A stretch of DNA of 64,000 bases from Buddleja alternifolia (Eukaryota > Streptophyta > Magnoliopsida > Lamiales > Scrophulariaceae): assembly GCA_019426215.1 (NCBI GenBank), contig CM033394.1, forward strand, positions 40,980,423-41,044,422. The letters are read 5' to 3'. How positions within the stretch are numbered: position 1 is the stretch's first letter; each line of letters starts with the position of its first letter. Positions 11,659 to 22,199 of the stretch are shown piece after piece. Both the position numbers and the translations under genes were made by a program. Below the pieces are notes generated by a model. That model did not search any database and was not told the origin of the DNA. It worked only from the letters and a program-made list of their open reading frames with translations.

Positions 11659-12299
11659 TTATACCACCAATTCGACTAACTCATTGTGTCCAGGGAGGCA
11701 TCAGCAGGTAACAAATTTTTTTAAACATTATCGTACTTTTTATATTCCTCGTTGAGCAGGGGTGCTCACCAACACAACTTACCTTTACTTAAGTTTTAAG
11801 GTGCCCATGTGCACCCCCTCACCTTTTTGCACCAATGTTGAATATAAATTTTCACTATATGCTTGTTAAGTGCCTTAAGGCACCTTTCCCTTTATAGTGT
11901 TGTGGAAGTTAAATTTATCTGATAGCATATTAACACATCATCTATGAATGTATATGTCACCAACCAAAGGGTGATTCAACAACACCTAAAATAATAAGCC
12001 CCTCGGAACCATTATTTTCGATCGAGGCTACTTCATAAAATTCAAAGCTCTCTTCTCGAGGCTAACATAGGTGGAGCAACAAAAGTCCCCCGAACCCTTG
12101 AGAGCTCAGTCGAGACTAGTCCACCTTTTGATCCCTCCAACATCAACGAGAGGGTATGTGGTTTTAAAAACAACCCCCCCTCCGACATGAAATCTGGACC
12201 GAGATCATACCAATATAACGAAGGTGAAAACCCACCTTATACAATCAAAGGTGAAAACTCAACTCATATAATCAAAGGCGAAAACTCACCTCAAATGCA

Positions 12300-13139
12300 T
12301 AATACATATGTATACATATATAATATAATATAATAATTAATTGAAGTATTTCTATGTATATAATCATGTATATGTATATATAAGTGTATATTATTGCGTA
12401 CATATAAAAATGTGCATATCTAGGATATATATATGTATGTTAATCTCTTAAGCTCATTTAAAATATAATATCTAATAATATAATATATATAATATATATA
12501 TATATATAGCTACATATATAATGTATGTCTTTATATAGTTATATACATATATGTTTATTTATATATGTATACCATGAATGAAATACCACAGGTGAACATA
12601 ATCGAATACTTATAAAATTTCTTAACTAAACTAAATAGTTAAAGCTAAGTCACATAGAGCAGAAGCGGGAGCGGGAGCGTATAGCAATAAAATTTGAAAA
12701 AAATTGGGAGCGGGCGTCTTGGAGCGTATTTAATATAAATATATTTTAAAGCTCATCTCATCATATATCTCACATGTAATTATAAATTGTTCAGTCAAAT
12801 TATCTTTAGATATTATTTTGATAAGATTATCTCATATTAAAATAAGTATTATGTATATGTACACATACATAATTTTACAATATTACAAGTTTATTATGTA
12901 TTTATTATATATGTATATATACATATATATTTGCACATATATATATATGTATTTAATGTGTACAAAATAATATTATATACATCTGTTTATAAGTATATAC
13001 AAATATATATTAGATATAGATATAAATATAAATATATTATACACAATGCATATATCATACAATATATATATATATACACACATATGTAAATATACATTAT
13101 ACACATGTATATGCATATGTTTATACAATACATAATATA
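12300..13139. repeat. TA-rich low-complexity core left of the viral insert
   Basis: Long runs of TA, TATG and ATAC repeats with no coding content. It matches in character the stretch at 21577-21960 on the other side of the virus and is read as one TA-rich core split by the integration. Confidence 0.75.
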
Positions 13140-13719
13140 TTTAGAACTATCACAGTCTCAAAAATCAGAAAAAATCGAGGCATTCTACTTTTTTATTGAA
13201 TTTTTAATTCCTTGGATCTGGAAATGGCTTCCCCAAGTGGATCATGATGAGGATAATATCCCCTATATTATAAGATTATCCTATACAAAATTCTGGGATA
13301 CCATGATGCGAGAGGATCCTGAAACCAAAGAATTAAAATGTATAGATACTATAAATAAAATTGAAAAGAAAATAGAGGAATACAAAAGGCTGTATCATAA
13401 AAAGCAGCAGAAGATGCAAATTCCCCTGATCAACATTGCAGAAATATCTCAACAGCTCAAAAAGCAAGAAGGCACCAGTTCAAGAGAACAACTCATTGAG
13501 AAATATCTTGAAGAAATGAAGACAAAATTAATAGAAGACTGGATCGAAGAAAAAAGAAGTGATACTTCTATGGCATCATCCAAAGGTAATAACTTTGAAG
13601 ATATTAATTTCCAGGATGCACAGGATCCAAATGACATGTCAATCGAAAACAATTTTGATGCAATATTGGAGAATCTCAAAGAAGATTTGCACCGAGGAAA
13701 ATCCAAGCAGAAAAAGTGA
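13140..13719 (+). pseudogene. C-terminal part of viral ORF 2 (left copy)
   Basis: The frame carries FYFFIEF, PWIWKWLP and YTKFWDTMM, then a Lys/Glu-rich, probably coiled-coil tail ending GKSKQKK. It is the same as the last 190 or so codons of the ORF ending at 21382. The N-terminal part is absent because integration began inside this gene. The function of this protein is not known. Confidence 0.85.
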
Positions 13720-13870
13720 CAGAAAATTATCAAGAATAGTGAAATACTATTTGGAACTGTTCATAGCCGGATACTGTTCATAACCGTATCACTATTTCAA
13801 CAGTAAATCACTGTGTAAAATAGTATAAACTATGTTTAATTTAGTTTTGAAATCCGCCGCCTCCACTTCT

Positions 13871-13878
13871 TATAAATA
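13871..13878 (+). promoter_or_regulatory. viral pregenomic promoter TATA box (left copy)
   Basis: TATAAATA lies between the end of ORF 2 and the leader, as expected for the single promoter of a caulimovirid pregenomic RNA. Transcription would start about 30 bases downstream and run into the leader. Confidence 0.75.
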
Positions 13879-14030
13879 GAAGGGTTGGCCTTTGTAGAAG
13901 TAAGTTGGAAAGAGCCTTAGAATTCAGAAAGTCTCTCTCTCTCTCTCTCTAAAATCCCTCTCCCTCACTTGCTTCAGCCTCCATTTCCAGTGTAAAATAC
14001 CAAGTTCTTGTACATTACTGAAGTTGCTAT

Positions 14031-14036
14031 AATAAA
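14031..14036 (+). terminator. candidate viral polyadenylation signal
   Basis: AATAAA downstream of the viral TATA box, placed as in circular pararetroviral genomes. Confidence 0.55.
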
Positions 14037-14517
14037 AGAAGAGTTTATCTTGTAAGTTTTCTTTTTTATCTTACAGTTTAATTTTATTTTTACTTTGTGT
14101 TTAAGGATGAGCCTTATAGGCTAAATCCTTTTGTGTTAAATTATATCTGAACTCTCATGATTCCTCTAAAAAACATGGTTTGATAATTCTGAAAAGAGAT
14201 TTTCGTTATGGTATGGACTCTAATGGGTTGATTTAGTAAACTGGCTGAAATTAGATAGTCAAGAATGAAGCTCATATTGTTGCCGTTTTTAGCCGTGTTG
14301 TTTGGCGTTTTTGGCCTTTTGTATGAACATTCTTGATGATTTAATTTCATTGACGGATTATTAAATTGTGAAAATAGTTTGTGAATCTATGGTGACCCTT
14401 GCAAAAGTATCCTTGTGAGAAACTGGGGGTTCCTCGATTTACTACTCCCTGCATTAGGTCCAATAAATCGTCCATAATCGCTATCTCTCTTTGGAATCAT
14501 CTGTCCCTGGGCGTAGA

Positions 14518-14530
14518 TGGTATCAGAGCC
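14518..14530 (+). other. viral primer-binding site (initiator-Met tRNA)
   Basis: TGGTATCAGAGCC is the minus-strand DNA primer site used by Caulimoviridae and conventionally marks position 1 of the circular genome. It lies about 640 bases after the TATA box. Confidence 0.92.
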
Positions 14531-14590
14531 ATGTTTTCAGGGGGAAATCATGTTGGGTAAGGATATAATTTAACACAAAACACAAAAACC

Positions 14591-15148
14591 TTGATTATTG
14601 CAATGATTAGAATTTATTATAAACCTTTGTATACTTTAAATCCTCATTGTAAAAAGGTTGATAAACCCTTAAATGAAACTATATTAATTGAAACAAATTT
14701 TAGTAAGTCTAATATTATTACAAGGAGATCTATAAAATGGGAAGAAATTGCTTTTCCTGAACACTGGATAATTGAAAAAGCTGTACCTACACAACCACAA
14801 ATACAGTCAAATTTGGTAGATGTAACACAGTCTTAAGAAGGGACCATAAATTTACAATTTGAACATCCAAATAGATTTTTAGGACCATCTTCAAAATTAT
14901 CTAGATCTCGATCCCAATCTTTATATTCTTATATTTCACCTATTGATTATATTGTTGAAACTCCTTCGAGGGCATCTACTTCTCAAATAAGAGATGAAAA
15001 AGAGGAAACACAAGAATCGTTACGAGATTCTAGAATTGATGAATTATATATTAATCAAGACAATATTGTAAAAGGATATAATAATAAGCATGCTAATAAT
15101 ATTAAGCAGGCGGAGACAATGTCTGAAATAAGTATGCCACCTTTTTAA
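14591..15148 (+). pseudogene. N-terminal remnant of the viral polyprotein
   Basis: One frame is readable from ATG 14591 to TAA 15146-15148, with an internal TAA at 14834. It includes SIKWEEIAFPEHWIIEK, a Ser/Arg-rich stretch and an acidic stretch, the kind of sequence that follows the movement-protein domain in related polyproteins. Only about 30 codons precede the FPEHW motif, so the movement-protein core of some 250 residues is not here. Either it was deleted or this viral type encodes movement elsewhere. Confidence 0.65.
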
Positions 15149-16908
15149 TGGATTTTTGGCCTAAAATTGATTTTAGTCCTGGCTCTCAGGCTAGGCAAAA
15201 TATTAAAAAAGAATTCAATTTGCCTAGATGAGAATTATTTAGAAATTGGTTTTTTGATAATTTTAATCTAAGTGAACAAAATTATATACAAGAACAATTT
15301 TATAAAACTTGTTCTGAGAAAAATACTCTCATTCCTTTTGTTCCATGGTTTATGTCTACATATGTTGAACAATATATCGCTGTAATAGAAAGAAATTATA
15401 AACTTTTAAATGGACAAATAAATAAAGATATTTATCCTCCTTCACAAGCATTTCAAATGGAAAAAGAAGGGAAAATCTGTAATTTTCTTGCCTTTTCAAA
15501 AATATTTGAAAACAATACTTTACAAGTTACATGTCAACATATTAATATTCTTATTGAACAACAAAACTATGCTAATATGTTTTTGAATGTGTTAGGAGAA
15601 CAAATAGCTTCTTTACATGATAGAATAAATAAACTAAGTATATTAATAGATAAATCTAAACTTCCTGAAAAGGATCTTGAAATCATTGGTACTAGTCATA
15701 CTGGTCATAATGGAAAAGGTCACACTGCAAGTCCCAGTATTCAGCCTTCTCCTGAAATTTGAGATTTTAAATTAAAATCTACTACAGAATTAGAAAAATT
15801 CTTAAAAGACAAATTTGATAAATTAACAATAAATACTTTAGAAGAAGACTTTGAGAATACTCTAAGAGAAGGATCTCGTATTGATAATAATATTCAACGA
15901 CTTGTATCAAAAGTTGAAAAAGTACTAAAGGAGAAATTAACCATAAATACACTAGATGAAAATGTTGATACAATTAATAAAATTGATAAGGAAAAATGGG
16001 CAAATAAACCCAGTCAAAGGTTATATTATTATAGGAGACCTTCTCCTATGGACGTTTTACATGAAGAACAAGAATTTATTCTTAGTAATAGTTATAGTGG
16101 CAAAAATATTTATGAATGGAATATTGATGGCTATACTGAAAAACCAATTTATAATGCTGTTCACAGAATGCTTATGTATTCTACCATTTGTAAAAACAAT
16201 AATAATACAGATAGGACTGTTGCAAAAATGATAATTGCAGGATTTACATGTCAATTAAAAGGATGGTGGGATCATTATTTAACCCAAGCAAATAAAGATG
16301 AAATTTTAAACACTGTTAAACAGGAAGATAATAAATTAGTTGAAAATTCAGTATATACTTTAATCGTTAATATTGTTGAACATTTTACTGGAAGATATTC
16401 TGATAATAGTGAAACAATTAGAACATTATTACGAAATCTTAAGTGTAAAACACTAACAGATTTTAGATGGTATAAAGATACTTTCCTAAGTAGAGTCATG
16501 GAATTACCTGAAAGTAATAGTTCTCATTGGAAATCTAAATTTATTGATGGGTTACCTCATTTATTTGCTGAAAGAGTTAGAAGGAATTTACGAGGTGATT
16601 TAATATCTATTCCTTATGATAATTATACCTATGGTAAATTAATTGGGGTATGTATCCAAGAAGGATTACATCTTTGTAATGAAATAAAATTAAATCAACA
16701 ATTAAAAAGACAAAACCTCATAGAAAGAAAACAATTAGGCCAATTCTGTAGTCAATTTGGCATGGACATCCCTTCTTCTCATAAACTTAAACCTTTAAAA
16801 GAAAAGAATAAAGATAAAAAATTTAAATATCTGAAAAGAAAACGAAAAAATTCTCAAAAGAAATGGGAAAAAAAATTAAAAAAGAAAAGAAGAAAAAGAA
16901 GAAAATAA
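15148..16908 (+). pseudogene. viral coat-protein region of the polyprotein
   Basis: The frame shifts relative to the previous segment at about 15146. It runs to TAA 16906-16908, with TGA stops near 15229 and at 15760-15762. The first part is helical and acidic. From about 16048 the coat core is recognisable by NIDGYTEKPIYNAVHRM, CQLKGWWDHYLT and a downstream FIDGLPHLFAERVR, the pattern of capsid domains in Caulimoviridae and related retroelements. The end is very Lys/Arg-rich (about 35 residues), as expected for a nucleic-acid-binding tail before a zinc knuckle. Not translatable as one protein. Confidence 0.75.
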
Positions 16909-18334
16909 ACAAGCTAAAAGAAAATTTATTGTTTGTAGAAAATGTGGTAGAACAGGTCATTATGCAAGAAATTGTTGGACCAAAAAGAAAATTAATAATC
17001 TCCAAATAGGTGATGATATAAAAGAAAAAATATCCAAAATCTTATTAAACTCGGATACTGATAATTCAGAAACAGAATCATATTCTGAAGATAGTAGTAA
17101 TTCTGAAAGGCTTAAAGTTTTAGATAATGAGTCAATAATATCAGAATCGGAATCTACATCGGAGTCAGAATGTGAACCATGTAGTAAAGGTCAACCTTGT
17201 ATTAATAATCTGGAAAATGAAGAATATTATAAAATTCTATCTCAATTTCAAGATATGGAAATAAATGTTTTAGATAGCCAAAATATTTTTGAACTACTAA
17301 AACATATAAAGGATTCGGATTTAAGATAAAAAATAATTGATCAAATTGACAATATTCCTACTACTCCTAGTACTTCTATTAACACACGAAATGTCCCTGA
17401 GGAAGTCATAACTTCTCCAGAACCATATTCTATGTCAGAAGTTTATAAATTATTAAAAGATAGACAGGTAGTAAACACTCCTACATCAGTAAATGACCTT
17501 ATGATAGAAATAAATCATTTAAAGAAAGAAATTAATTCTTTAAAACAAGAAAATAAAGTCCTTGATAATAGAATATCAAGATTAGAACATAATTCTGAAA
17601 CTAATTCTCTTCAAGAAGAACCAATAGTTAATATGCAAACTCTTCAATTTTCCAATGATAATTTCTTAAATACTCTGGAACAAATTATGTCCCAAAAATG
17701 GACTGTACAAATAACTTTATTAATAGATAATTATTTTTCTCAAGAATTTATTGCTTTAATTGATAGTGGTGCTGATTTAAACGTAATACAAGAAGGATTA
17801 ATTCCTACAAGATATTTTGAAAAAACTACTCATTCTTTATCCCATGCTGGAGGACAAAAATTGGATATCAGTTTTAAGCTTCCCAAAGCTTTTGTTTGTA
17901 TTGATAAAACTTGTATACCCACAAGTTTTTTACTTGTTAGAAATATTTCAAACCAAGTTATACTTGGATCACCTTTTATAACAAAAATTTATCCTTTTAT
18001 AACTGTAAATAAAGAAGGAATTATAGGTACCTACAATAATAAGCCTATACATTTGAAATTTATCACAAAACCTTTTACCAAAGTATTACATGGAATGTAT
18101 GAACAAATTAAAGCAAAAGAAAATCAATTAAATTTTCTTAAAAATGAAGTTTGTCTTTTAACCATAGAAGACAAACTACAAAATCCAAAATTACAAGATA
18201 AAATAAAACTTTTACATAATAAATTCTGTTTAGAAATTTGTAATGATCATCCTAATGCTTTCTGGGACAGGAAAAAACATATTGTTGATTTACCATATGA
18301 AAATGATTTTGATGAAAAAAAATATTCCTACTAA
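16909..18334 (+). pseudogene. viral zinc knuckle and aspartic protease region
   Basis: Reading resumes one frame over from the coat segment. The knuckle CRKCGRTGHYARNC (16934-16975) fits C-x2-C-x4-H-x4-C. An acidic Ser/Glu-rich stretch follows, a TAA near 17327, a coiled-coil-like region after ATG 17432, and then the protease with LIDSGADLNVIQEG (active-site Asp-Ser-Gly at about 17762). The frame ends at 18334 in a run of eight A, where the RT frame takes over. The protease would have cut the polyprotein. Confidence 0.85.
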
Positions 18335-19613
18335 AGCAAGACCTTGTCAAATGAATTCTGAATATCTAGAATTATGTAAAAAAGAAATTGAATTTTTGAT
18401 TAGTAAAAAATTAATCTGTCTGTCTCAATCTCCATGGTCATGCACTGCATTTTATGTTAATAAACATAGTGAGCAAGAAAGAGGAGTTCCTAGGCTTGTA
18501 ATTAATTATAAGCCTCTTAATAAGGTTCTAAAATGGATCAGACACCCAATTCCTAATAAAAAAGATTTGTTGGATAGATTATATAACGCCATTATATTTT
18601 CTAAATTTGATTTAAAATCAGGATATTGGCAAATTCAGATTAATAAAGCTGATAGATATAAAACTGCTTTTAATGTTCCTATAGGACATTATGAATGGAA
18701 TGTTATGCCTTTTGGATTAAAGAATGCTCCGTCAGAATTTCAAAAAATAATGAATGATATTTTTACTCCTTATAGTGAATTTATTATCGTATATATTGAT
18801 GATATTTTTGTATTTTCCAAGGATATAGAATCTCATTTTAAACATTTAGATATGTTTAGAAAAATTATTATTCAAAATGGCCTGGTAATATCTAAACCAA
18901 AAATGTCTTTATTCCAAACGAATGTTAGATTTCTTGATCATAATATTGAGAAAGGTAATATTATTCCTATCAATAGAAGTATTGATTTTGCTTCTAAATT
19001 TCCTGATGAAATTACAGATAAAACTCAGTTACAAAGATTTTTAGGAAGCCTGAATTATATTTCAGCCTATTATAAAAATCTTGCTGAAGACACAGCTATT
19101 TTATATGATAGATTAAAAAAGAAACCAAAACCTTGGTCAGAACAGCATACTAATGCTGTAAAGAAAATAAAAGAAAAGGTGAAAACTTTACCTTGTTTAA
19201 TGCTAGCTAACCCAAATTGGGAAAAAATTGTGGAAACTGATGCTTCTGAAATTGGTTATAGTGGTATTTTAAAACAAATTAATCCTATTACAAAACAAGA
19301 AAATCTTATCAGATTTCATTCTGGAAAATGGAATGACAGTCAAAAGAATTATGCTACAATAGCCAAAGAAATTCTTGCCATAGTAAAATGTGTATTAAAA
19401 TTTCAAGATGATTTATATAATCAACATTTTGTGATAAAAACAGACTGTAAAGCAGCCAAGTTTATGTTTCAAAAAGATTTTAAACATGATGTTTCTAAGC
19501 AAATGTTTGCTAGATGGCAGGCGCATCTCGCTCCTTTTGATTTTGAAATTATTTATAAAAAAGGAGAAGATAATAATCTTCCAGATTTTCTGACTAGAGA
19601 ATATTTATCATGA
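18308..19613 (+). pseudogene. viral reverse transcriptase and RNase H
   Basis: The frame is open without stops from the A-run at about 18320 to TGA 19611-19613. RT motifs in order are RLVINYKPLN, FSKFDLKSGYWQI, MPFGLKNAPSEFQ and the catalytic YIDD at 18792-18803, followed by FLGSLNYI. RNase H has ETDASEIGYSGIL, then KEILAI and FVIKTDCKAA, and ends near LPDFLTREY. This is the best-preserved viral segment and the right one for phylogeny. The start is not independent: it was the C-terminal half of the polyprotein, separated from protease by a frame change in a homopolymer. Confidence 0.93.
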
Positions 19614-19990
19614 ATTTTGCAGGATCAAGATTTTCAGAATATTCCTCTATACAAACAATGCAAAAATTATATATTCACAATTTATATTGTTGTTCAATAT
19701 ATTATGTTCTTCCCCATCATCGTCGCTACTTAGGAAGAATTGGGGTTCCTGATCCAATTAATGATCCTTATTATTTAAAAATATATGGAGATGCTAATTG
19801 CATTAAAAGACTTCAAATTAGAAGATATTATCTTCAGAAAAGTCTCAAATATTGGGAAACTGAAATCAATTCTCCTGAGTTCCAAATGCAGAGTTTAACA
19901 TATAGAAGTTGTGCTCTAAAGCACAAAAATCAATGCTTATTATGGGAATTACAATTTGTCAATGGCTTGCTCAATAGACTCTCTGCTTAA
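19610..19990 (+). CDS. small viral ORF after RNase H, unknown function
   Basis: The ATG at 19610 overlaps the RNase H stop (ATGA), a tight arrangement typical of polycistronic viral RNA. It encodes 126 residues with no recognised domain, including YYVLPHHRRYLGRIG and a Tyr-rich, basic middle. It ends 15 bases before the next ATG and is in the same frame as ORF 2. It could have been a separate protein or the start of ORF 2 before a stop arose at 19988. Confidence 0.5.
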   Translation: MNFAGSRFSEYSSIQTMQKLYIHNLYCCSIYYVLPHHRRYLGRIGVPDPINDPYYLKIYGDANCIKRLQIRRYYLQKSLKYWETEINSPEFQMQSLTYRSCALKHKNQCLLWELQFVNGLLNRLSA

Positions 19991-20005
19991 TCAAAGAATT
20001 TTAAT

Positions 20006-21382
20006 ATGACAGAAATGCAGTTTCATGGAAGAGGACTCTCCTCTTATAGAGGCAGAGGTGGTCGTGGAAGAGGTCAGGATAATATTCAGACACAACATGG
20101 AAGAAAGAAGCTAATAGCAGCTGATTTATCATCAGCTCAAGATCCTTTATATAAGGAATTTCTTGAATTTAAGACACAAAAAGAGGGTCATACCCAAGCT
20201 TCTCCTTCATATTCTAAAATTGTGGGAAATGAAGATGAGGAAGCAGATGTCCATAATATGGGCTATATCCAAAATGATGACAAAAGAGTTATACTCTTTC
20301 TTACTGAAAATGATTTGAAAAGGGATAATAAGCCCTGTGAATTGCTTGAAAGATATTTAAACACTCATAGTGATACTTTTGGAAGTTATAAATTCCAACA
20401 ATATTATGAAAATATTCTCCAAAATAGTGGCCTATGTGAAATAAACCACTATCATAGTGGCAGTAATGAGGAAATTTATAAATTTTCCAAAATAATTGTT
20501 AAAAGGATTATATCCATAGAAGAATGAGGAATATCTCCATTCAAAGAAAAACAATTTTATTTCAATAATACTACTATTAAATATAATTATTGGGATTATG
20601 TTGAAGCATTTGAAAAAGTTTTCTTATATGAAAACCTGAGCCATAGTCATACTTGGTTCATCAAAATATGCGGAGAGGTTTATAACCACTTTATACCCAA
20701 TTGGTTTTTAAAATGGTGGAAATTCTATGGCCCCAAAAAGGAAATTTTGCCAGAAATCCTTATAGGATTATTTGAAGAATGAAAAACATATTCTCCAAAA
20801 ATTTTAGAACTATCACAGTCTCAAAAATCAGAAAAAATCGAGACATTCTACTTTTTTATTGAATTTTCAATTCCTTGGATCTGGAAATGGCTTCCCCAAG
20901 TGGATCATGATGAGGATAATATCCCCTCTATTATAAGATTATCCTATACAAAATTCTGGGATACCATGATGCGAGAGGATCCTGAAACCAAAGAATTAAA
21001 ATGTATAGATACTATAAATAAAATTGAAAAGAAAATAGAGGAATACAAAAGGCTGTATTATAAAAAGCAGCAGAAGATGCAAATTCCCCTGATCAACATT
21101 GCGGAAATATCTCAACAGCTCAAAAAGCAAGAAGGCACCAGTTCAAGAGAACAACTCATTGAGAAATATCTTGAAGAAATGAAGACAAAATTAATAGAAG
21201 ACTGGATCGAAGAAGAACGAAGTGATACTTCTATGGCATCATCCAAAGGTAATAACTTTGAAGATATTAATTTCCAGGATGCACAGGATCCAAATGACGT
21301 GTCAATCGAAGACAATTTTGATGCAATATTGGAGAATCTCAAAGAAGATTTGCACCGAGGAAAATCCAAGCAGAAAAAATGA
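20006..21382 (+). pseudogene. viral ORF 2, unknown function, with two in-frame stops
   Basis: The ATG at 20006 opens with an Arg-Gly-rich start (GRGLSSYRGRGGRGRG) that suggests RNA binding. The middle contains WFIKICGEVYNHFIPNWF and the end PWIWKWLP, YTKFWDTMM and a charged coiled-coil tail. TGA codons at about 20525 and 20780 break it, and both fit CGA-to-TGA change. Full length would be 458 residues. A second ORF of this kind after the polyprotein is known from some endogenous caulimovirids, where its role is undetermined. Confidence 0.75.
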
Positions 21383-21576
21383 CAGAAAATTATCAAGAAT
21401 AGTGAAATACTATTTGGAACTGTTCATAGTCGGGTACTGTTCATAACAGTATCACTATTTCAACAGTAAATCACTGTGTAAATAGTATAAACTATGTTTA
21501 ATTTAGTTTAGAAATCCGCCGCCTCCACTTCTTATAAATAGAAGGGTTGGCCTTTGTAGAAGCAAGTTGGAAAGAG
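20803..21576 (+). repeat. right terminal repeat of the viral insert
   Basis: Second copy of 13140-13914. It is continuous with the rest of ORF 2 on its left and stops 36 bases after the second TATA box, where TA-rich DNA begins. Confidence 0.95.
21533..21540 (+). promoter_or_regulatory. second viral TATA box, facing out of the insert
   Basis: TATAAATA is retained in the right repeat with the same upstream sequence as at 13871. Initiation here would transcribe the flanking TA-rich DNA to the right. Confidence 0.65.
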
Positions 21577-21801
21577 ACTAATATGTATAATCTATATGCA
21601 TCAATATACATAATTTATATATATATATATATAATATATGTAATTTATAATATTAAGTGCATATTATGTATATTTACGTATATATACATATACATATGCA
21701 TAGGCATAAAAATTAATATGTATTTTTATATTATGATATGTGCAACAGTATATAATTATATATACATACATAAAACGTCAACATAGATATTAGTATTACT
21801 C

Positions 21802-21842
<41 letters not shown>

Positions 21843-21995
21843 TTATAAATAATAGGTATATAACGTAAGTGTGTACATATAATATACGTATATATTATAT
21901 ATTATGTATATTGACGTATGTATATATATTATTTATATGTATCACTATCATATATATATATATGAGAGAGGGAGAGGGGGAGGGGGAGGGGGGAG
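21577..21995. repeat. TA-rich core right of the viral insert and GA-rich run
   Basis: Includes a TA microsatellite at about 21806-21840 and a GA/GGGA-rich run at 21963-21995. It continues the core seen at 12300-13139. Confidence 0.8.
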
Positions 21996-22199
21996 AAGTA
22001 TCTCTCTAACCCCAAAACTGGGACAAGCTGTTTTGGGGGTGTTTGGCCAAACATGGGTTTCCATGTTTGGCCAAATTGTTTTGGTCCAAACAAGTTTTGG
22101 GCTAGCCAAAAATAGAAACAAACAAAGCCTAAATTTTTTTCGTAGTGGATAGATATATTTTCCAGTCGTTCAGTTCAAATCAAATATCAACATCAGAAA

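Larger units (their letters stand above)
9431..12300 (+). mobile_element. 5' part of a Tat-like Ty3/gypsy element
   Basis: An LTR-like block (9431-9947) is followed at once by a primer-site sequence starting TTGGCGCC and by a degenerate gag. No protease, RT or integrase follows. From about 11660 the sequence is non-coding and ends with three imperfect repeats of the phrase GGTGAAAACTCA (about 12215-12290). No second LTR was found, so this is a truncated or internally deleted copy, inserted in the AT-rich core of the Harbinger-like element. Confidence 0.75.
13140..13914 (+). repeat. left terminal repeat of the viral insert
   Basis: This matches 20803-21576 with about 15 substitutions and one 1-bp indel, near 2 percent. 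It spans the last third of the second ORF, the intergenic region, the TATA box and the start of the leader. Similarity stops abruptly at both sides of each copy. Confidence 0.95.
13905..14590 (+). other. viral RNA leader with poly(A) signal
   Basis: This 0.69-kb stretch before the first viral frame has a CT-repeat (about 13930-13950), an AATAAA at 14031-14036 about 150 bases after the TATA box, several short upstream ORFs, and the primer site near its end. A poly(A) signal shortly after the promoter is typical of this family, where the polymerase passes it once on the circle and stops at the second pass. Confidence 0.65.
13140..21576 (+). other. endogenous pararetrovirus (Caulimoviridae), genome-length with terminal redundancy
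   Basis: The insert encodes, in order, a polyprotein remnant (coat region, zinc knuckle, aspartic protease, RT, RNase H) and a second ORF. It has an initiator-Met primer site and a viral-type promoter. There is no integrase and there are no LTRs, which separates it from gypsy elements and fits Caulimoviridae. The segment 13140-13914 recurs at 20803-21576, so the repeat unit is 7663 bp, a normal circular genome size for the family. A polyprotein followed by a second long ORF resembles florendoviruses and petuviruses, but assignment to a genus needs an RT tree. Both borders lie in TA-rich DNA. At least seven stops and two frame changes make it defective, and no movement-protein core is visible after the primer site. 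Confidence 0.88.
8985..22129. mobile_element. Tourist/Harbinger-like element interrupted by two insertions
   Basis: The left end GACTATGTTTGTTTCTATTTT (8985 onward) pairs with the inverted right end at 22109-22129, which ends AAACAAAGCC. Both ends are flanked by TAA (8982-8984 and 22130-22132), the 3-bp duplication of PIF/Harbinger elements. The left arm (8985 to about 9200) is closely related to 51601-51800. The right side has the same order as element 51601-52629: an AT-rich core, a GA-rich run (21965-21995), then phrases such as CCAAAAAT. The gypsy fragment (9431 to about 12300) and the viral insert (13140-21576) interrupt the AT-rich core. No transposase is present. Confidence 0.75.

Noticed and set aside
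13140..21576. The 775-bp repeats as LTRs of a retrotransposon
   Set aside because: The primer site lies about 600 bases beyond the left repeat and not next to it. The repeat contains the end of a coding frame, and no integrase is present. Terminal redundancy of a circular viral genome fits better.
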